Shown here piece by piece: positions 12,492-24,620 of a stretch of DNA of 64,000 bases. The translations under genes and the position numbers were made by a program. A model generated the notes under the pieces. That model was not told where the DNA came from, searched no databases, and saw only the letters and a list, made by a program, of their open reading frames with translations. The stretch's first letter is position 1. Every line of letters begins with the position of its first letter. The stretch is from Tolypeutes matacus (lineage: Eukaryota > Chordata > Mammalia > Cingulata > Chlamyphoridae): assembly GCA_026826555.1 (NCBI GenBank), contig JAKSZT010053769.1, forward strand, positions 4,308,505-4,372,504. The letters are read 5' to 3'.

Positions 12492-15400
12492 TCAATTCAT
12501 ACAGTGAGGTCATGTACTGTTCATCCTTCAATGCCTGGCTTGCTTCACTCAACATAATGTCTTGATTCATCCATGTTATTCCGTGTGTTAGCACTTTATT
12601 CCTTCTTACAGCTGAGTAAATTCCACTTTATGTATGTACCACATTTTGTTTATTCATTCTTCTGTTGATGGGAATCGGGGTTGATTCCAACTTTTGGCAA
12701 TAGTGAACAATGCCGCTATGAACATTGGTGTGCAATTATCTGTTCGTGTCTTTGCTTTCAGTTCTTCTGGGTATATACCCAGCAGTGGAATCGCTGGATC
12801 ATATGGAAGATCTATTGTTAGTTTTCTGAGGAACTGCCAAACTGTCCTCCACAGTGGCTGGACCATTCCACAATCCCATCAGCAGTGGATGAGGGTTCCC
12901 ATTCCTCCACATCCTCTCCAACACTTATAGTCTGCTGTTTTTTTAATAGCCGCCATTCTAATGGGTGTAAGATGGTATCTTATTGTAGTTTTGATTTGCA
13001 TTCCCCAAGTAGCTAGTGATGTCGAGCATTTTTTCACGTGCTTTTTAGCCATTTGTATTTCATCCTTGGAGAAGTGTCTTTTCAGGTCACTTGCCCATTA
13101 TTTAAATGGGTTGTTTGTCTTTTTATTTTTGAGGTACAGGATTTATTTATATATGCAGGATATTAGGCTCCTATCAGATATATGGTTGCCAAATATTTTC
13201 TCCCATTGGGTAGGCTGCCTTTTTATTTTCTTGATAATGTCTTTTGAGTGCAGAAGTTTTTAATTTTGAGGAGATCCCATTTATCTATTTTTTCTCGTGC
13301 TGCTCATGCTTTGGCTGTGAAGTTCATGAAACCATTTCCTATTACAAGGTCCTGTAGATGCTTCCCCACATTATCTTCCAAGGTCTTTATGGTTTTGGCT
13401 ATTATATTTAGATCTTTGATCCATCTTGAGTTGATTTTTGTATAAGGTGTATGATGGTGTTCCTCTCTCATTCTTTTGGATATGGATATCCAGTTTTTCA
13501 AGCACCACTTGTTGAAGAGGCCATTCTCTCCCAACTGAGTGGGCTTGGTGGCCTTGTCAAATATCAGATGACTGTATATGCGAGGATCTATATCAGAGCT
13601 CTCAATTTGGTTCCATTAGTCAGTATGTCTATCCTTGTGTCAATACCATGCAGTTTTGATGACTATAGCTTTGTAGTATGATTTAAAATCAGGTAGTGTG
13701 ATACCTCCAACTTCATTTTTCTTTTTCAATTTGTCTTTGGCGATTCGGGGCCTCTTACCTTTCCAAATATATTTTGTAGTTAGTTTTTCCAGTTCCTTAA
13801 AAAATACAGTGTTGATTTTTATTGGGATTGCATTAAATCTGTAGACTAGTTTGGGTAGGATAGACATTTTGATGACATTTAGTCTTCCTATCCATGAACA
13901 AGGAATATTCTTCCATTTATTCAAGTCTCATTTGATTTTCTTTAACAGTGTTGTGTAATCTGGGCATAATTAGGTTATGATTAGGGTGTTGAGTCCCACC
14001 CCTTGGTGGGTGGGGAATCAAATATAAAAGGCATGGCAAGAACAGTTTTGAGCAGCAGTTTTTTGAGAAGCAGTTTTGATGTTGGAAAGAAGGCCCCTGG
14101 AGAAGAGAAGCAAGCCGTTCACCTGATTGTCTACAGCTGAACTTGTGGTGGAAACAGGAGCTCAGCCCAGAGAGAAATACAGCCTCGGGAAGATAGGAAC
14201 CCCAGAAGCCTGAACCCTGGCAAACGCTGGCAGCTGTCTTGCTCTAACATATAGCAATGGACTTTGGTGAGAGAAGAAACTTAATGCTTTATGACCTGGT
14301 ATCTGTAGACTTCTACCCCAAATAAATACCCTTTATAAAAGACAAACCCATTTTTGGTATTTCACATTAGCACCCCTTTGGCTGAATAATACACATCTTT
14401 TGTTAAATTTATTCCTAGATATTTGATTCTTTTAGTTACTATTGTAAATGGTATTTTTTTCTTGATTTCCTCCTCAGATTGCTCATTATTGGTGTACAGA
14501 AATGCTACTGATTTTTGAGCATTGATCTTTTAGCCTGTGACATTACTGAACTCCTTTATAAATTCTAGAAGCTTTGTTGTAGATTTCTCAGGGCTTTCTA
14601 CGTATAGGATCATGTTGTCTGCAAATAATGAAATTTTTACTTCTTCTTTTCCAATGTGGATGCCTTTTATATCTTTTTTATGCCTCAGTGCTCGAGCAAG
14701 TACTTCTAAGACAATGTTAAATAGGAGTGATGATAGTGGGCATCCTTGTCTTGTTCCCGATCTCAGAGAGAAGACTTTTAGGATTTCACCACTGAAGATG
14801 ATGTTAGCTTTGGGTTTTTCATATATACCCTTTATCATGTTCAGAAAGTTTCCTTCTATTCCTATCTTTTGCAGTGTTTTTATCAGGAAGGGATGCTGTA
14901 TTTTGTCAAATGCTTTTTCTGCATCTATAGAGATGATCATGTGATTTTTTTCTTTCAATCTGTTTATATGGTGTATTATATTGATTGATTTTCTTATATT
15001 GAACCATCATTGCATACCCGGGATGAAACCCACTTGGTCATGGTGTCTAATTCTTTTGATATGTTGTTGAATGCATTTAATAAGTATTTTGTTGAGGATT
15101 TTAGCATCTAGGTTCATTAGAGAAATTGGTCTGTAATTTTCATTTCTTGTGGTATCTTTGTTTGGTTTTGGTATTAGGGTAATGTTGGCATCATAGAATG
15201 AGTTAGGTAACATTCCTTCTACTTCTATTTTTTGGAAGAGCTTAAGCAGGATTGGTGTTAGCTCTTTCCGGAATGTTTGGTAGAATTCAGCTGTGAAGTC
15301 GTCTGGTCCTGGGCTCTTCTTAGTTGGGAGGTTTTTGATGACTGAGTCTATCTCTTTACTTGTAATTGGACTGTTGAGTTCATCAATTTCTTCTTTTGTC

Positions 15401-16721
15401 AATGTAGGCTGTTTGTGACTTTCTAGAAATTTGTCCATTTCCTCTAAATTATCATTCTTGTTGGCATATAATTTTTCAAAGTATCCTCTTATGATACTCT
15501 TCATTTCTGTGGGGTCAGTAGTGATATCCCCTTGCTCATTCCTTATTTTATGTATTTGTATCTGTTCTCTCTTTTTCTTTGTTAGTCCGGCTAAGGGTTT
15601 GTCAATTTTATCGATCATCTTGTAGAACCAGCTTTTGGTTTTATTAATTTTTTCTAGTGCTTTCTTATTCTCTATTTCATTTAGTTCTGCTATAATCTTT
15701 ATTATTTCCTTCTTTTTACTTCCTTTAGGTTTATTTTGTTGTTGTTTTTCCAATTCTTCCAGCTGTGCAGTTAGGTCTTCAATTTTAGCTCTTTCTTCTT
15801 TTTTAATATATGTATTTATGGCTGTGAACTTCGCTCTCAGGACAGCTTTGGCTGCATCCCATAGGTTTTGGTATGTTGTGTTGTCATTTTCATTAGTTTC
15901 AAGGTAGTTACTGATTTCTTTTGAGATTTTTCTCCTTGACCCACTGTTTATCTAAGAGTGTGTTGTTTAACTTCCATATCTTTGTGCCTAATCTGTTTCT
16001 CTGGCCCTTAGTGATTTCCAATTTCATTCCATTGTGGTCGGGGAAATTACTTTGTATAATCTTAATCTTTCTGAATTCATTGAGAGTTGTTCTGTGGCCT
16101 AGCATGTGGTCTGTCTTGGAGTATGATCCATGTGCACTTGAGAAGAATGTAAATTCTGCTGTATTAGGGTGTAGTGTTCTGTATATGTCTATTAGGTCCA
16201 GGTCCTCTAATGTATTGTTGAGAGTCTTTGTTTCTTTATTGATTCTCTGTCTAGATGTTCTGCCTAATGATGATAATGGTGTATTAAAGTCACCCGCTAT
16301 AATTGTAGAGGAATTTATTTCTCCACTTAGTTTTTCCAGAGTTTGCTTCATGTATTTTTGAGGCACCCCGATTAGGTGCAAAAATGTTTATGATTGTTCT
16401 CTCTTCTTGAGAGATTACCCCTTTTACTAATATATAGTGTCCATCTTTGTCTCTTTACAATAGTTTTGCATTTAAAGTCTATTTTGTCTGATATTAGGAT
16501 AGCTACTCCTGCCCTTCTTTGGCTATTGTTTTCTTGTAAAATTGTTTTCTAGCCATTCATTTTCAGCTGGAATCCCTGGGTCAAAGGTGGATTTCTTGTA
16601 GACAGCATATAGATGGATCATATTTCCTTATCCATTCTCCCAATCTGTGTCTCTTGACCGGTGAGTTTAATCCATTAACATTCAGTGTTATTACTCACAA
16701 TGAATTTCTTACATTAGCCAT
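12492..16721 (-). pseudogene. L1-B ORF2 remnant (endonuclease and reverse transcriptase)
   Basis: ORF2p of an L1 supplies the target-nicking endonuclease and the reverse transcriptase. The start is the ATG at 16721, placed as in the better copy at 46386. Visible pieces: endonuclease motifs AGDFN and SKTDHMLGH (15908-16381); the linker and RT entry (15007-15753); the RT palm (14530-14958), where the catalytic FADD motif reads FADN; and C-terminal pieces (13640-13924, 13304-13534, 12654-12866) down to a stop at 12492. It is divided by several frameshifts and stops and by an LTR at about 13964-14392. It is certainly non-functional. Confidence 0.9.
13964..14392 (+). repeat. MaLR-like LTR, 5'-truncated, inside L1-B ORF2
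   Basis: The block is about 90% similar by eye to 52894-53365 and ends in the same LTR-like terminus ('aaataaataccc', 'tttttggtatttcacattagcacc', then TAATACA). The L1 reading breaks after 'gtgttgtgta' and resumes at 'catcttttgttaaattta'. Compared with the copy at 52808, the first ~86 bp of the LTR are missing and about 20 bp of L1 were lost at the junction. It belongs to the same family as 31212-31863. Confidence 0.7.
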
Positions 16722-16743
16722 ATTTTCTTTGGGTTAATGTATG

Positions 16744-17758
16744 TCATATGTTGTTTTTATTTCTGTTTTTGTCTTTTTAGTTGTTCTTATACTCTCCTCC
16801 AACTCTCTCTCCCCTGTTTTTTCCTTTCAACTTGTAGAACTTCCTTTAGTATTTCTTGAAGTACTGGTTTCTTATTGGCATACTCTCTTAATTTCTGTTT
16901 ATCAGTGAATATTTTGAACTCTCCATTATTTTTGAATGCCAGTTTTGCTGGATAGAGAATTCGTGGCTGGAATTTTTTGTCTTTAATACTTTGACTATGT
17001 CATACCACTGTCTTCTTGCCTCCATGGTTTCAGATGAGAAATCAGCACTTAATCTTATTGTGCTTCCCTATGTGATGGTTCTCTTTTCTCTTGCTGCCTT
17101 GAGTATTTTCTCTTTGTCTTGAGCATTGGACATTTTGAAAAGTATATGTCTTGGAGTTGGCCTGTTGGGATTTATACTGTTTGGGGTGCACTGTGCTTCC
17201 TGGACATGTACATCCATCTCTTTCAGTAGGGTGGGGAAGTTTTCAGTCATTATTTCCTTCAACACTCCTTCTTTTCCCTTTCCCTTCTCTTCTCCCTCTG
17301 GGATGTCTATAATGCATATGTTTGTGCATTTTGCATTGTCTGTTAATTCCCTGAGTCCCTGCTGGATTTTTTCTATCTTTTTATCTATCTTTTCTCCTAT
17401 GTTTGATTTCAGATAAAATGTCTTCCACATCACTAATTCTTTCTTCTGCCTGTTCAAATCTGCTGTTTTGTGAATCCAGAGTCTTTCTGATTTCTTGGAT
17501 TGTGCCATTGATCACCATCATATCCGTTATCTTTTTATGTATGTTTACAGTTTCTTCAGTATGTTCTCCCAGTGTCTTCTTATCTTTAATCTCTTCCTTC
17601 ACTTCATTAAGTTGGTCCGTGATATTTGTTTGGAAATCTTTGTTTAGTTGTTCGATGTTCAGCATCTCTTCCTGGTTTTTAGTTTGTTCATTGGACTGGT
17701 CCATGTCTTCCTGTTTCTCAGTGTGGTTTGTAATTTTTTGTTGCCCTCTAGTCATCAT
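16744..17758 (-). pseudogene. L1-B ORF1 remnant
   Basis: ORF1p is the trimeric RNA-binding chaperone of L1. The frame opens at 17758 with MMTRGQQKITNHTEKQ, closely similar to the ORF1 start at 47432. An N-terminal acidic, heptad-rich coiled-coil part lies at 17381-17758. The RNA-recognition part is at 17068-17508 in another frame and contains RHILFKMSNAQDKEKILKAA. The C-terminal domain survives only as scattered homology towards 16744. At least two frameshifts break it. Confidence 0.85.
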
Positions 17759-17766
17759 TTTATCTT

Positions 17767-19655
17767 GATGGGTTTTTTCAGTTGATTAGCTTCTCTCTCT
17801 GCTCTAGAGTTTTATTTAGCTAGTGGCTCTGTGTGTGTGTTAAGTTTTCTCTTTGATACTTTGTTCTTCATCTTTTATTTCCTTGCTTCTTTCTATGTTC
17901 CCCTGAAGGGAAAAGATTAGGGCCAGAGGAATCAAAAGATGTGAGAAAAGAAGAAGGATAATAGTAATATTGATAAAAGTTAGAAGAGGGGCCGTATAAG
18001 ATTTACTAAAATGAATATTTAACTCATGTAGGCAGTGTAGAGTAATAGGAAAAAAAGTGGAGTACCTACAATGGACTGGGAAACCAAATAGAGGAAAATA
18101 AATATAATGATTTAGAAGGGCAGAATGATGAGGAGAGAGAGAAAGAGTAAAGAAAGAGCTGAAAGGTAAAAGTTAATAATAATAATATAAAAGAAGAAAA
18201 CAGAATAGGTAGAATAGAAATTGACACCCTTGAAGTTGTGGGCTAATGAAAAAAGATGGTATGTATGAACCACAACAGAAAGCAGATGGTAGAAAGATGA
18301 AGGAAGGAAAAGAGAGAGTGAGATAGGGAGACAAAATCAGTATAGACAGAGAATGGGAAATCACGGGAGAAGAAACACAGCAAAGAAGAGACAAGCTAGC
18401 AACACCTAATTAAAAAAAAAAAGAAGAAGAAAAAGGGGGAGAGGAAAGAAAAGCAAGAGACAACAAATAAACAAAGAAAAACCAAACACCCACACAAGCA
18501 AGCAGTCAAACAAAGCTAAGGAATAAGAGTGTTCCTTCTTGGGCCCTTGGTGGAGCCTCTCAGCCTGCTTGTGTTCACCAATCAATTACCCTGCAAGAGT
18601 CTATCAGCAGGTTTTGAGGCAGATTTTAGCGATTAAACTAAGTTTAAAAAAAATTTCTCCCTCTTTTTTTAAAGTGACTATCTTTTTTGGGGGTGGGGGT
18701 GGGGAAATAAGGGACCCAAAGAAGTCCTCTTCCAGACCATCCCCTTCACCAAGGGGACCCTAAATAGGCTAATCAAGCACTTCCCTCTTCCTGGCCTCCC
18801 CAGAGGAGCTGAAGCTTTGATGTTTGTCAGTGCAGAACAATAAAATTGGCTGACTCCGCCCCCTCTGGAGCCAAGCCTTAGTATCACTGGTCTGTTAGGT
18901 AAATCAGGCTTCCTCAGCAGATTCACCTCTCCCCTCAGCCTGGTGCCCCTTCAAACTAGCTATTTTGTTCCCCAAAGCTGTAAGGGGTTCCAGGCAGCCA
19001 AATCCACAGAAAGGAAACCCCTGTCGACCCTCCTCCAGAACCCATCCACTCTCAGATAATGCTCCCTTTCACCGGGTTGCTGGTGGGAGTCGCGGCTCAT
19101 CTCAGCCTTTTTCCCTGAGGGTGGGACTCAGCCATCTGTGTCAACTACCACAGCCAGGGGAAAAACTCATGATTCTTTTTTTTTTTTCTTATACAAATAT
19201 AATATATTTCTATATTTATACAAATTATAGCATACAAATATTAAAATATGCAAATACACTTTCCCTTTAAACCACTTTTATACCCACATATTATTATTAC
19301 TATCTTTTGAAGTGTTATTATTGGGAAAAGAATGCCTAGTTACAAACATTATGTTGGGCTTTCACCTTTTCTACCCATTTCCAAAGTTTAACAGGCATAC
19401 TTTTAACAAACTCTGCACAAGTTAACCTTCAGCTTTACATTCTCTAACTTCTTTCTATTTTCTGATGTCCTGTATTCATCATGATTCTTTCCTGAGCAAT
19501 CCACCTCACCATCCAGCTCCCTCCAGATCGATATCCCCAAGGTTCTCGCTCCGTGCACCCCCGGCACAGACCAAGGCAGGATCCTGTCCCTAATCAGCCG
19601 TCCTCAAAGAGTGAGTTAGTGAGTTCCCTCCTAAACTGACGCCATCTTGCCCCTC
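17767..19655 (-). other. L1-B 5'UTR region
   Basis: This is the stretch between the ORF1 start and the 5' end of the element. It contains an A/G-rich segment at about 18000-18500 and a more GC-rich part at 18530-19160 that resembles 47500-47880 in the other long copy ('ggcagcca', 'ttcaccgggt', 'actcagccatctgtg'). By position it would hold the internal L1 promoter. It is about three times as long as the corresponding 5'UTR of the 39804-48027 copy, partly because of the 300-bp insert at 19179-19478. Confidence 0.6.
19179..19478 (-). mobile_element. 300-bp retroinsert of unknown origin with 12-bp TSD
   Basis: The perfect direct repeats TCATGATTCTTT at 19167-19178 and 19479-19490 flank exactly 300 bp. 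A T-run at the left edge shows a minus-strand poly(A) tail. The insert is AT-rich, contains no open frame of note, and I do not recognise it as a SINE head or as one of the L1 tails present elsewhere in this window. It could be the 3' end of another L1 subfamily or of a cellular transcript. It entered the 5'UTR of L1-B, so it is younger than that copy. Confidence 0.75.
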
Positions 19656-20769
19656 TTAAGTCTTAAAAATAAAGAGTAGCCATTTGTAGCATACTAATTA
19701 TTTAAAGCTGCTTCCCTCTCTGATGTAAAGAACAGAATTGTAAGAATGATGACATTTTCATCAGAATTTAGACAAATATAACTACAACATTAATAAGACA
19801 TTTTAAAAAAAGTGTCATCTTTTTAGGCAAGAAAAAACTGCTGTTATCTAGTCTAGATAGGACTTCCTTTTTGTTAATTGAAAGCTTTGTTGCAGGAATT
19901 CAGGGACAAGTCCTAGGAAAGAGAGAATAAGAACAATCAGTGGAAAGATGAATATTAGGGCTCTTCATAATTAGGTAGATTTGTTCTCTTCTGAGTAGAA
20001 GTTTTTCTTTTCTTTTTCCAACAAATTCCTCATAGAATGTAGTACTTTCTTTACCATTTGAAGCACTAATTTAAAGAGAAAGAGAAGCCTACTAGGCTAA
20101 CATTTCCTGGATTATTTCAATGGATGAGGCTGCAGTGTTGAGTTGTACAGTGTAGGTAGAAGACGGGAATGTGCTTTTAACAGACCCTGTTGTCAGAGAT
20201 GGGCATATAGTTATGGGTGGTGACTTTTAGTCCTAGAATATCCCAGTGCATGCTTAATTTCCCAGAAAACTGCTTAAAAATCTATATATAATGGCTTTAA
20301 AACTGTTGAATTTACCCTAAGGCAATTGTAGATGAGAATATTTTAGGAAAAAAGAAGTTTTCCTTGTCTAAATATAATTTTAGCTCCTCATTGCAAATTT
20401 TCTCTTAAGAACTCATTTTCTAGTGTGCCAAAATTACTGATATGTAGTCCCCCCCCCCTTTTAGTCCTTAAAATGATTTCCTTAACTTTTATTTCTTCAT
20501 TTCACATGAAATTCTACATCATTTTGTTAGCTGTTTTAAAAAATAGAGATGAATCAAAATAAAAGAAATAATAAAATTTAAAATATCACCCATCAATCTT
20601 ACTCTCAAAGTAGAAAAAGGAAATAATGTTAATCTTTTGGTATCTTTACTCCCAAACTTTTGTTTTTTTCTAAATAAGCTCACACATGTATATAGCAGGA
20701 TACTCTGAGTTGTTATTTTCTCTTTTGTTCTCTGTCATATAAAGAAGTATCAATTTTGTATTCATGAAG
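19656..20769. other. Unique sequence, no gene seen
   Basis: AT-rich DNA with no recognised repeat, exon or RNA gene. A short C-run lies at about 20449-20458. Confidence 0.4.
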
Positions 20770-20774
20770 GTAGC

Positions 20775-21227
20775 TGTTAGTCTGCTAGGCTGCCAAAGTG
20801 CAATATACCAGAAATAGGTTGGCTTTTACAATGGGATTTTTTGGCTTACAAACTTACAATTCTGAAGCTGAGAAAAATGACCAAATCAAAGCATCATCAG
20901 GTGATGCTTTCTCCCTGAAGACCGGCTGCCATCAGTCCTGGAGTTCTCTGTCATAGGGCAAGGCATGTGACAGCATATGCTGGTCTCTTCCTTATCTTCC
21001 AGGTTTTGTTGCTTTAGCTTCTAGCTTCCTCTGCTTTCTCTGTCTCTCTCTCCATATTCATCCCAATTATGAAGGACTCTAGTAAGAGGGTTAAGACCCT
21101 CCCTGGGCCACACCTTAACTGAAGTAACCTAATCAAAAGGTCCCACCCACAATTGGTTCATACCCACAGGAATGGACCAGCTTTAGGAACATGAATTTAT
21201 GGGGTACATGCAGTCTCAAATGACACA
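20775..21227 (-). repeat. MaLR (MLT1-like) solo LTR with 5-bp TSD
   Basis: On the plus strand it reads TGTTAGTCTGC to ATGACACA, flanked by the perfect 5-bp duplication GTAGC at 20770-20774 and 21228-21232. Read on the minus strand it has MLT1-group landmarks in order: 'ccattcctgtgggta', 'ggttacttcagttaagg', 'ggtcttaaccctc', then 'tggcagcctagcagactaaca'. It is a close relative of the LTR at 62170-62670. Confidence 0.88.
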
Positions 21228-21496
21228 GTAGCCAAATGTTGTGCTCCAAGATCCTTTTATTGGAATGGGTATTATTTATGACTTCTTTGTTGACAGACTA
21301 AAAGTGAAAGTTTCCAGGTAGTCAGAAGGTAATTTCTTAAGCTTTTGTTTTTAGATAGAAAAACCGTAGGCTGAGAGATACAAAACCAGGAACCCTTAAA
21401 AGGAATGATGTTTTTTGAAGTTTGTTTTGATACTTGGAAATTTTGGGGGGCCGTGGGGATGGTTGGATGAATCAGAGGACAGGCCATGTGGGATAG

Positions 21497-21950
21497 TGTG
21501 GTCATTTGGAGTTATGTACCCCAGAAAAACATGCTATTAATCTTAATTCATTCCTGTGATTGTGAACCCATTGTAAATACAACCTTTGATAAGGTTACTT
21601 CAGTTAAGGTGTGGCCCAGCTGAATCAGCATGGGTCTTAATCCTATTACAGGAGTCCCTTAGAAGCAGAATGAAATTCAGACACACAGAGAGAAAGCCTT
21701 GGGAAGAAGCCAGAAGTTAATGGAACCCAGAGAAGCCAGGATGGTCTGCATGTGCCCTGCCATGTTGACAGATAAGCCAAGGACCAAGGATTGCCAGCAG
21801 CCAGCCCCAGAATGCCACAGTCTTCTAGGAGAAACTATTGCCTTGCTGACACCTTGATTTTGGGCTTCTCCTAAGCTCGAAACTTTGATAAATTCCCATT
21901 GTTTAAGCCAACCCATTGCATGGTATTTGTTTTAGCAGCCATGAAACTAA
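21497..21950 (+). repeat. MaLR (MLT1-like) solo LTR
   Basis: It starts TGTGGTCATTTGGAG and ends ATGAAACTAA. The flanks GATAG and AATAG agree at 4 of 5 positions. Internal landmarks 'ggttacttcagttaaggtg', 'gggtcttaatcc', 'gacaccttgattttgg' and 'gtttaagccaaccca' are typical of MLT1-like LTRs. It lies in opposite orientation to the LTR at 20775-21227, 270 bp away, so the two form an inverted pair. Confidence 0.8.
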
Positions 21951-21955
21951 AATAG

Positions 21956-23179
21956 TGATCCCATGGGTAACAAGAAACTGTGGTTTGGGATATCAAAGAA
22001 TCCACTGATTGGCAAGGAGACCATGCAGCTTTCTAGTGATCAGAAGAACTTGGACCTTTAGCTTGTCAGTGGGGTCTTGTGTGGGCTGAAGCTATAGGCC
22101 CTTCCCCAAACGTTCTAAATTGTGTAAACACTCGTGATTTCTAAAACACTGAGGAAGGGGAGGCCTCATCCTCAATCACATGGGGCTTAGAATTTATTGA
22201 CAGCCAAGCAGATGGGGCTTGTGGCAGATTAATCTTATTTAGGGAGACAAAGAAATAAGATATAATTTACTGCAGAATATTATGGAATACAATTTCCCTT
22301 TCTAAATTTCTTCCTTTCCTCCAGTGCTCCCTCTAGATAACTTATTGAGATGTTAATTCTGGGCTTGTTTTGTTGCCCTGGGAAACATGCATGATAGTCT
22401 CTTTCTTTGCATATGGAAAAACAACCAGGTCTCTGTTCCACACTTCCTTTGCCTAAGGGGAATTAACTATTTTTAAGGATTAAAATAAAAAATTAAATAC
22501 TTCATTAGAACAGTATTTATTATATGGAAAAATCACTCAATAAGTCATAGCATGAATTATATTTATGATCTTTAGGGAAAATTAATGAGAAGTCAAAAAA
22601 GGCATAAAAAAATGGATGTGTTTTTGCAAACGATGTGAGGCAAATCCCAACTTCTCTGAAGCTTATTTTCCTTATTTCTAAAATAGCACTAAAAACATCA
22701 AATATATCAAATATATAAAAATATATATTGCTTCACTCATAAAGGGTTTGTTCTTATGGAAAAATGATCAAGTAAGATAATATATGTCAGAAGCAATTTT
22801 GCAAATGATAATGTTGTGATTATCATTCTCTATAATTTCTCTGTTATTAGACCATACATTTCAAAATGGGAAAGGACAGTAAACCAGATAATGTTCCAGA
22901 AGAACTGGGGGAGAGGAATAAGGTAAATACGTAAGTGCTAGGTTATAGATGTACTCAGATGTAAAGAAGATTAAAAAATAGATTTTTTATGTTAATAGAA
23001 TAAAATGTTAATGAAAATGTACTTAAAAATTACCTAAAAATTGTTTCAGGAAGAAATAATAATTTAAAAAAACCTAAATAGACCTATGGAATATAGAAGA
23101 AATAATAATTTAAAAAAAACTATGTCTATGGAATAAAATCAAAGAAATATCTCTTTCAAGGGAGTTTCTTGGAAATATT
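21956..23179. other. Unique AT-rich sequence
   Basis: I recognise no repeat or gene. Two near-identical short stretches, 'gaagaaataataatttaaaaaaa', occur around 23050 and 23095, a small local duplication. Confidence 0.4.
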
Positions 23180-24620
23180 TAGGGAATAGGCAATTCACAA
23201 ACTAAACTGTCAGAGAGCAGAGGAAAAATGGGTAAATGTTCTAATTCATTTTATCAAAGTCCCATAACTATAATACCGATATTTAACAAAAAACACCCCC
23301 ACCTACTCCCTTAGCAAAGAAAACCGTAGACCAGTTTTTCTTACTAACACCTTGTAAAAAAAATCCTAAATAAATGCCATTTAACTGAATTCCTCAGTAA
23401 ATTAACACATAACCACACAATGATCTAGTCAGAGTTCTTAACTGCAACAACAGAATCTGCTCTCATTTTAGAAGAAATGCAACTATCAGATAGAACTAAC
23501 AGAATCTCACCAGGCCCAAAGCATGGAAAAGGCTCTGAAGCAGGACAGAAGCCCATGTTGAACCCTGGGGCTGCCCTAGGGAGGAAATGCTGCCCAGGCT
23601 GCCTGCTGCTGAGGTGGGATGGCTGCAGGAGGCTGGGCTTCTCAGCAACCAGCCTTCACAGATTGGAACTTAACCTATACTGATTTATCCAAGGCATTTA
23701 TTTTGAAATTTGCTTCTTTTCTGTGTATATCTACTTGGCTGATACGAGGTTATGTGTTGGACTTATTATATGTAAGGAAGTCTGAAAAAAAAATGAGTTT
23801 CTGCCTTCAAACCTGGGGATTCACAAATCTGTAAAGTGTAAACTTCTCCAAACATAAGAAGGTTGTACAAAATCTGGTCACTATACAGACCAAGTAGTGC
23901 TTAGTTAATTAATTCAGGGATTATTTAACATTAGAAGAAAAAGACAAAATCGATCACATTAAAAGTTCACATGAGAAAAAAATGATTGTATCAGTAGATG
24001 ACGGAAAAACAAACTCAACATCAAGTCTAGATGAAAAAAATTAGTAAATGAAAACTAGGAAGAGAGTTGCTTAACAAAATATAGAATATTTAGCTTAAAA
24101 TAAAGCCAGCAACATAGATCTAATAGTGAAACATCAAAGGAAGCACTTTTATTACCACTTTGTCATTTAATGTCATTTTAGAACTTCTTATCAGTGAAAT
24201 AAGTTAAGAACTATGAGTCATAAAATTGGGTCCAGAAGAGAAAATGTATCAATATTTGCAGTTATGTTTTTCTGCTTGGAAAAACCAAGAGCATGAAATA
24301 AAACAAACTAACAAACTCTTATAAAAGAGTTTGGTAAGTTGGCTGGTTAGCAAGACAATAAACAGGAATGGAAAGCTCTTCAATTTAAAAGCAATATATG
24401 AGAAATATCTTGGGTAGAAAACCCCACTCAGAAATATAAAATGAATATGAAAATCTTAAGAAGTTTATGTAATAAATCACTGAGGACAATAAAAGATTTC
24501 AATAAATGTAGATGCTTTCCGTTTATTTTGGTTAGAGAACTTAATTTTATTCAGACATTGATTCCAACCAAGTTTTTACAGTTAATATAAAACAGAGTAA
24601 TTTTTAGAAATTGAATGAAT
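23180..24620 (+). pseudogene. Ancient LINE-1 ORF2 remnant
   Basis: Heavily mutated sequence follows the order of L1 ORF2 reverse transcriptase on the plus strand. Around 23240-23420 it aligns with the RT entry (counterpart of 'accgtagaccagtttttcttactaac'). Around 23920-24010 it matches the stretch coding for an [16 protein letters not shown] motif, and at 24280-24520 the region after the catalytic motif. Stops occur in all frames. A block at about 23433-23900 does not fit L1 and looks inserted. This is far older than the other L1 copies. Boundaries are approximate. Confidence 0.5.
23433..23900. other. Unidentified block inside the ancient L1 remnant
   Basis: The L1 homology stops near 'gatctagtc' and resumes near 'gggattatttaacatt'. 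The intervening ~470 bp are GC-richer at 23510-23660 and contain two overlapping plus-strand open frames (23477-23683, 23619-23834) that I do not recognise. I found no terminal repeats, so it may be an old transposon or a non-aligning part of the L1. Confidence 0.3.

Larger units (their letters stand above)
11951..19655 (-). mobile_element. Long LINE-1 copy with 5'UTR, 3' end truncated (L1-B)
   Basis: In minus orientation the element runs from a 5' end at about 19655 (reading GAGGGGCAAGATGGCG, similar to the start of the copy at 48027) through a ~1.9-kb 5'UTR, ORF1, ORF2 and a short piece of 3'UTR. The left boundary is unclear. The 3'UTR is recognisable to about 12000 by comparison with 42000-42557, no poly(A) tract is present, and no target-site duplication pairs with the 5' end. 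It is interrupted by an LTR (about 13964-14392) and a 300-bp retroinsert (19179-19478). Both ORFs are broken, so it cannot move. Confidence 0.85.

Noticed and set aside
15921..16361. 146-codon plus-strand open frame
   Set aside because: Antisense shadow of the L1-B endonuclease region; no independent protein features.
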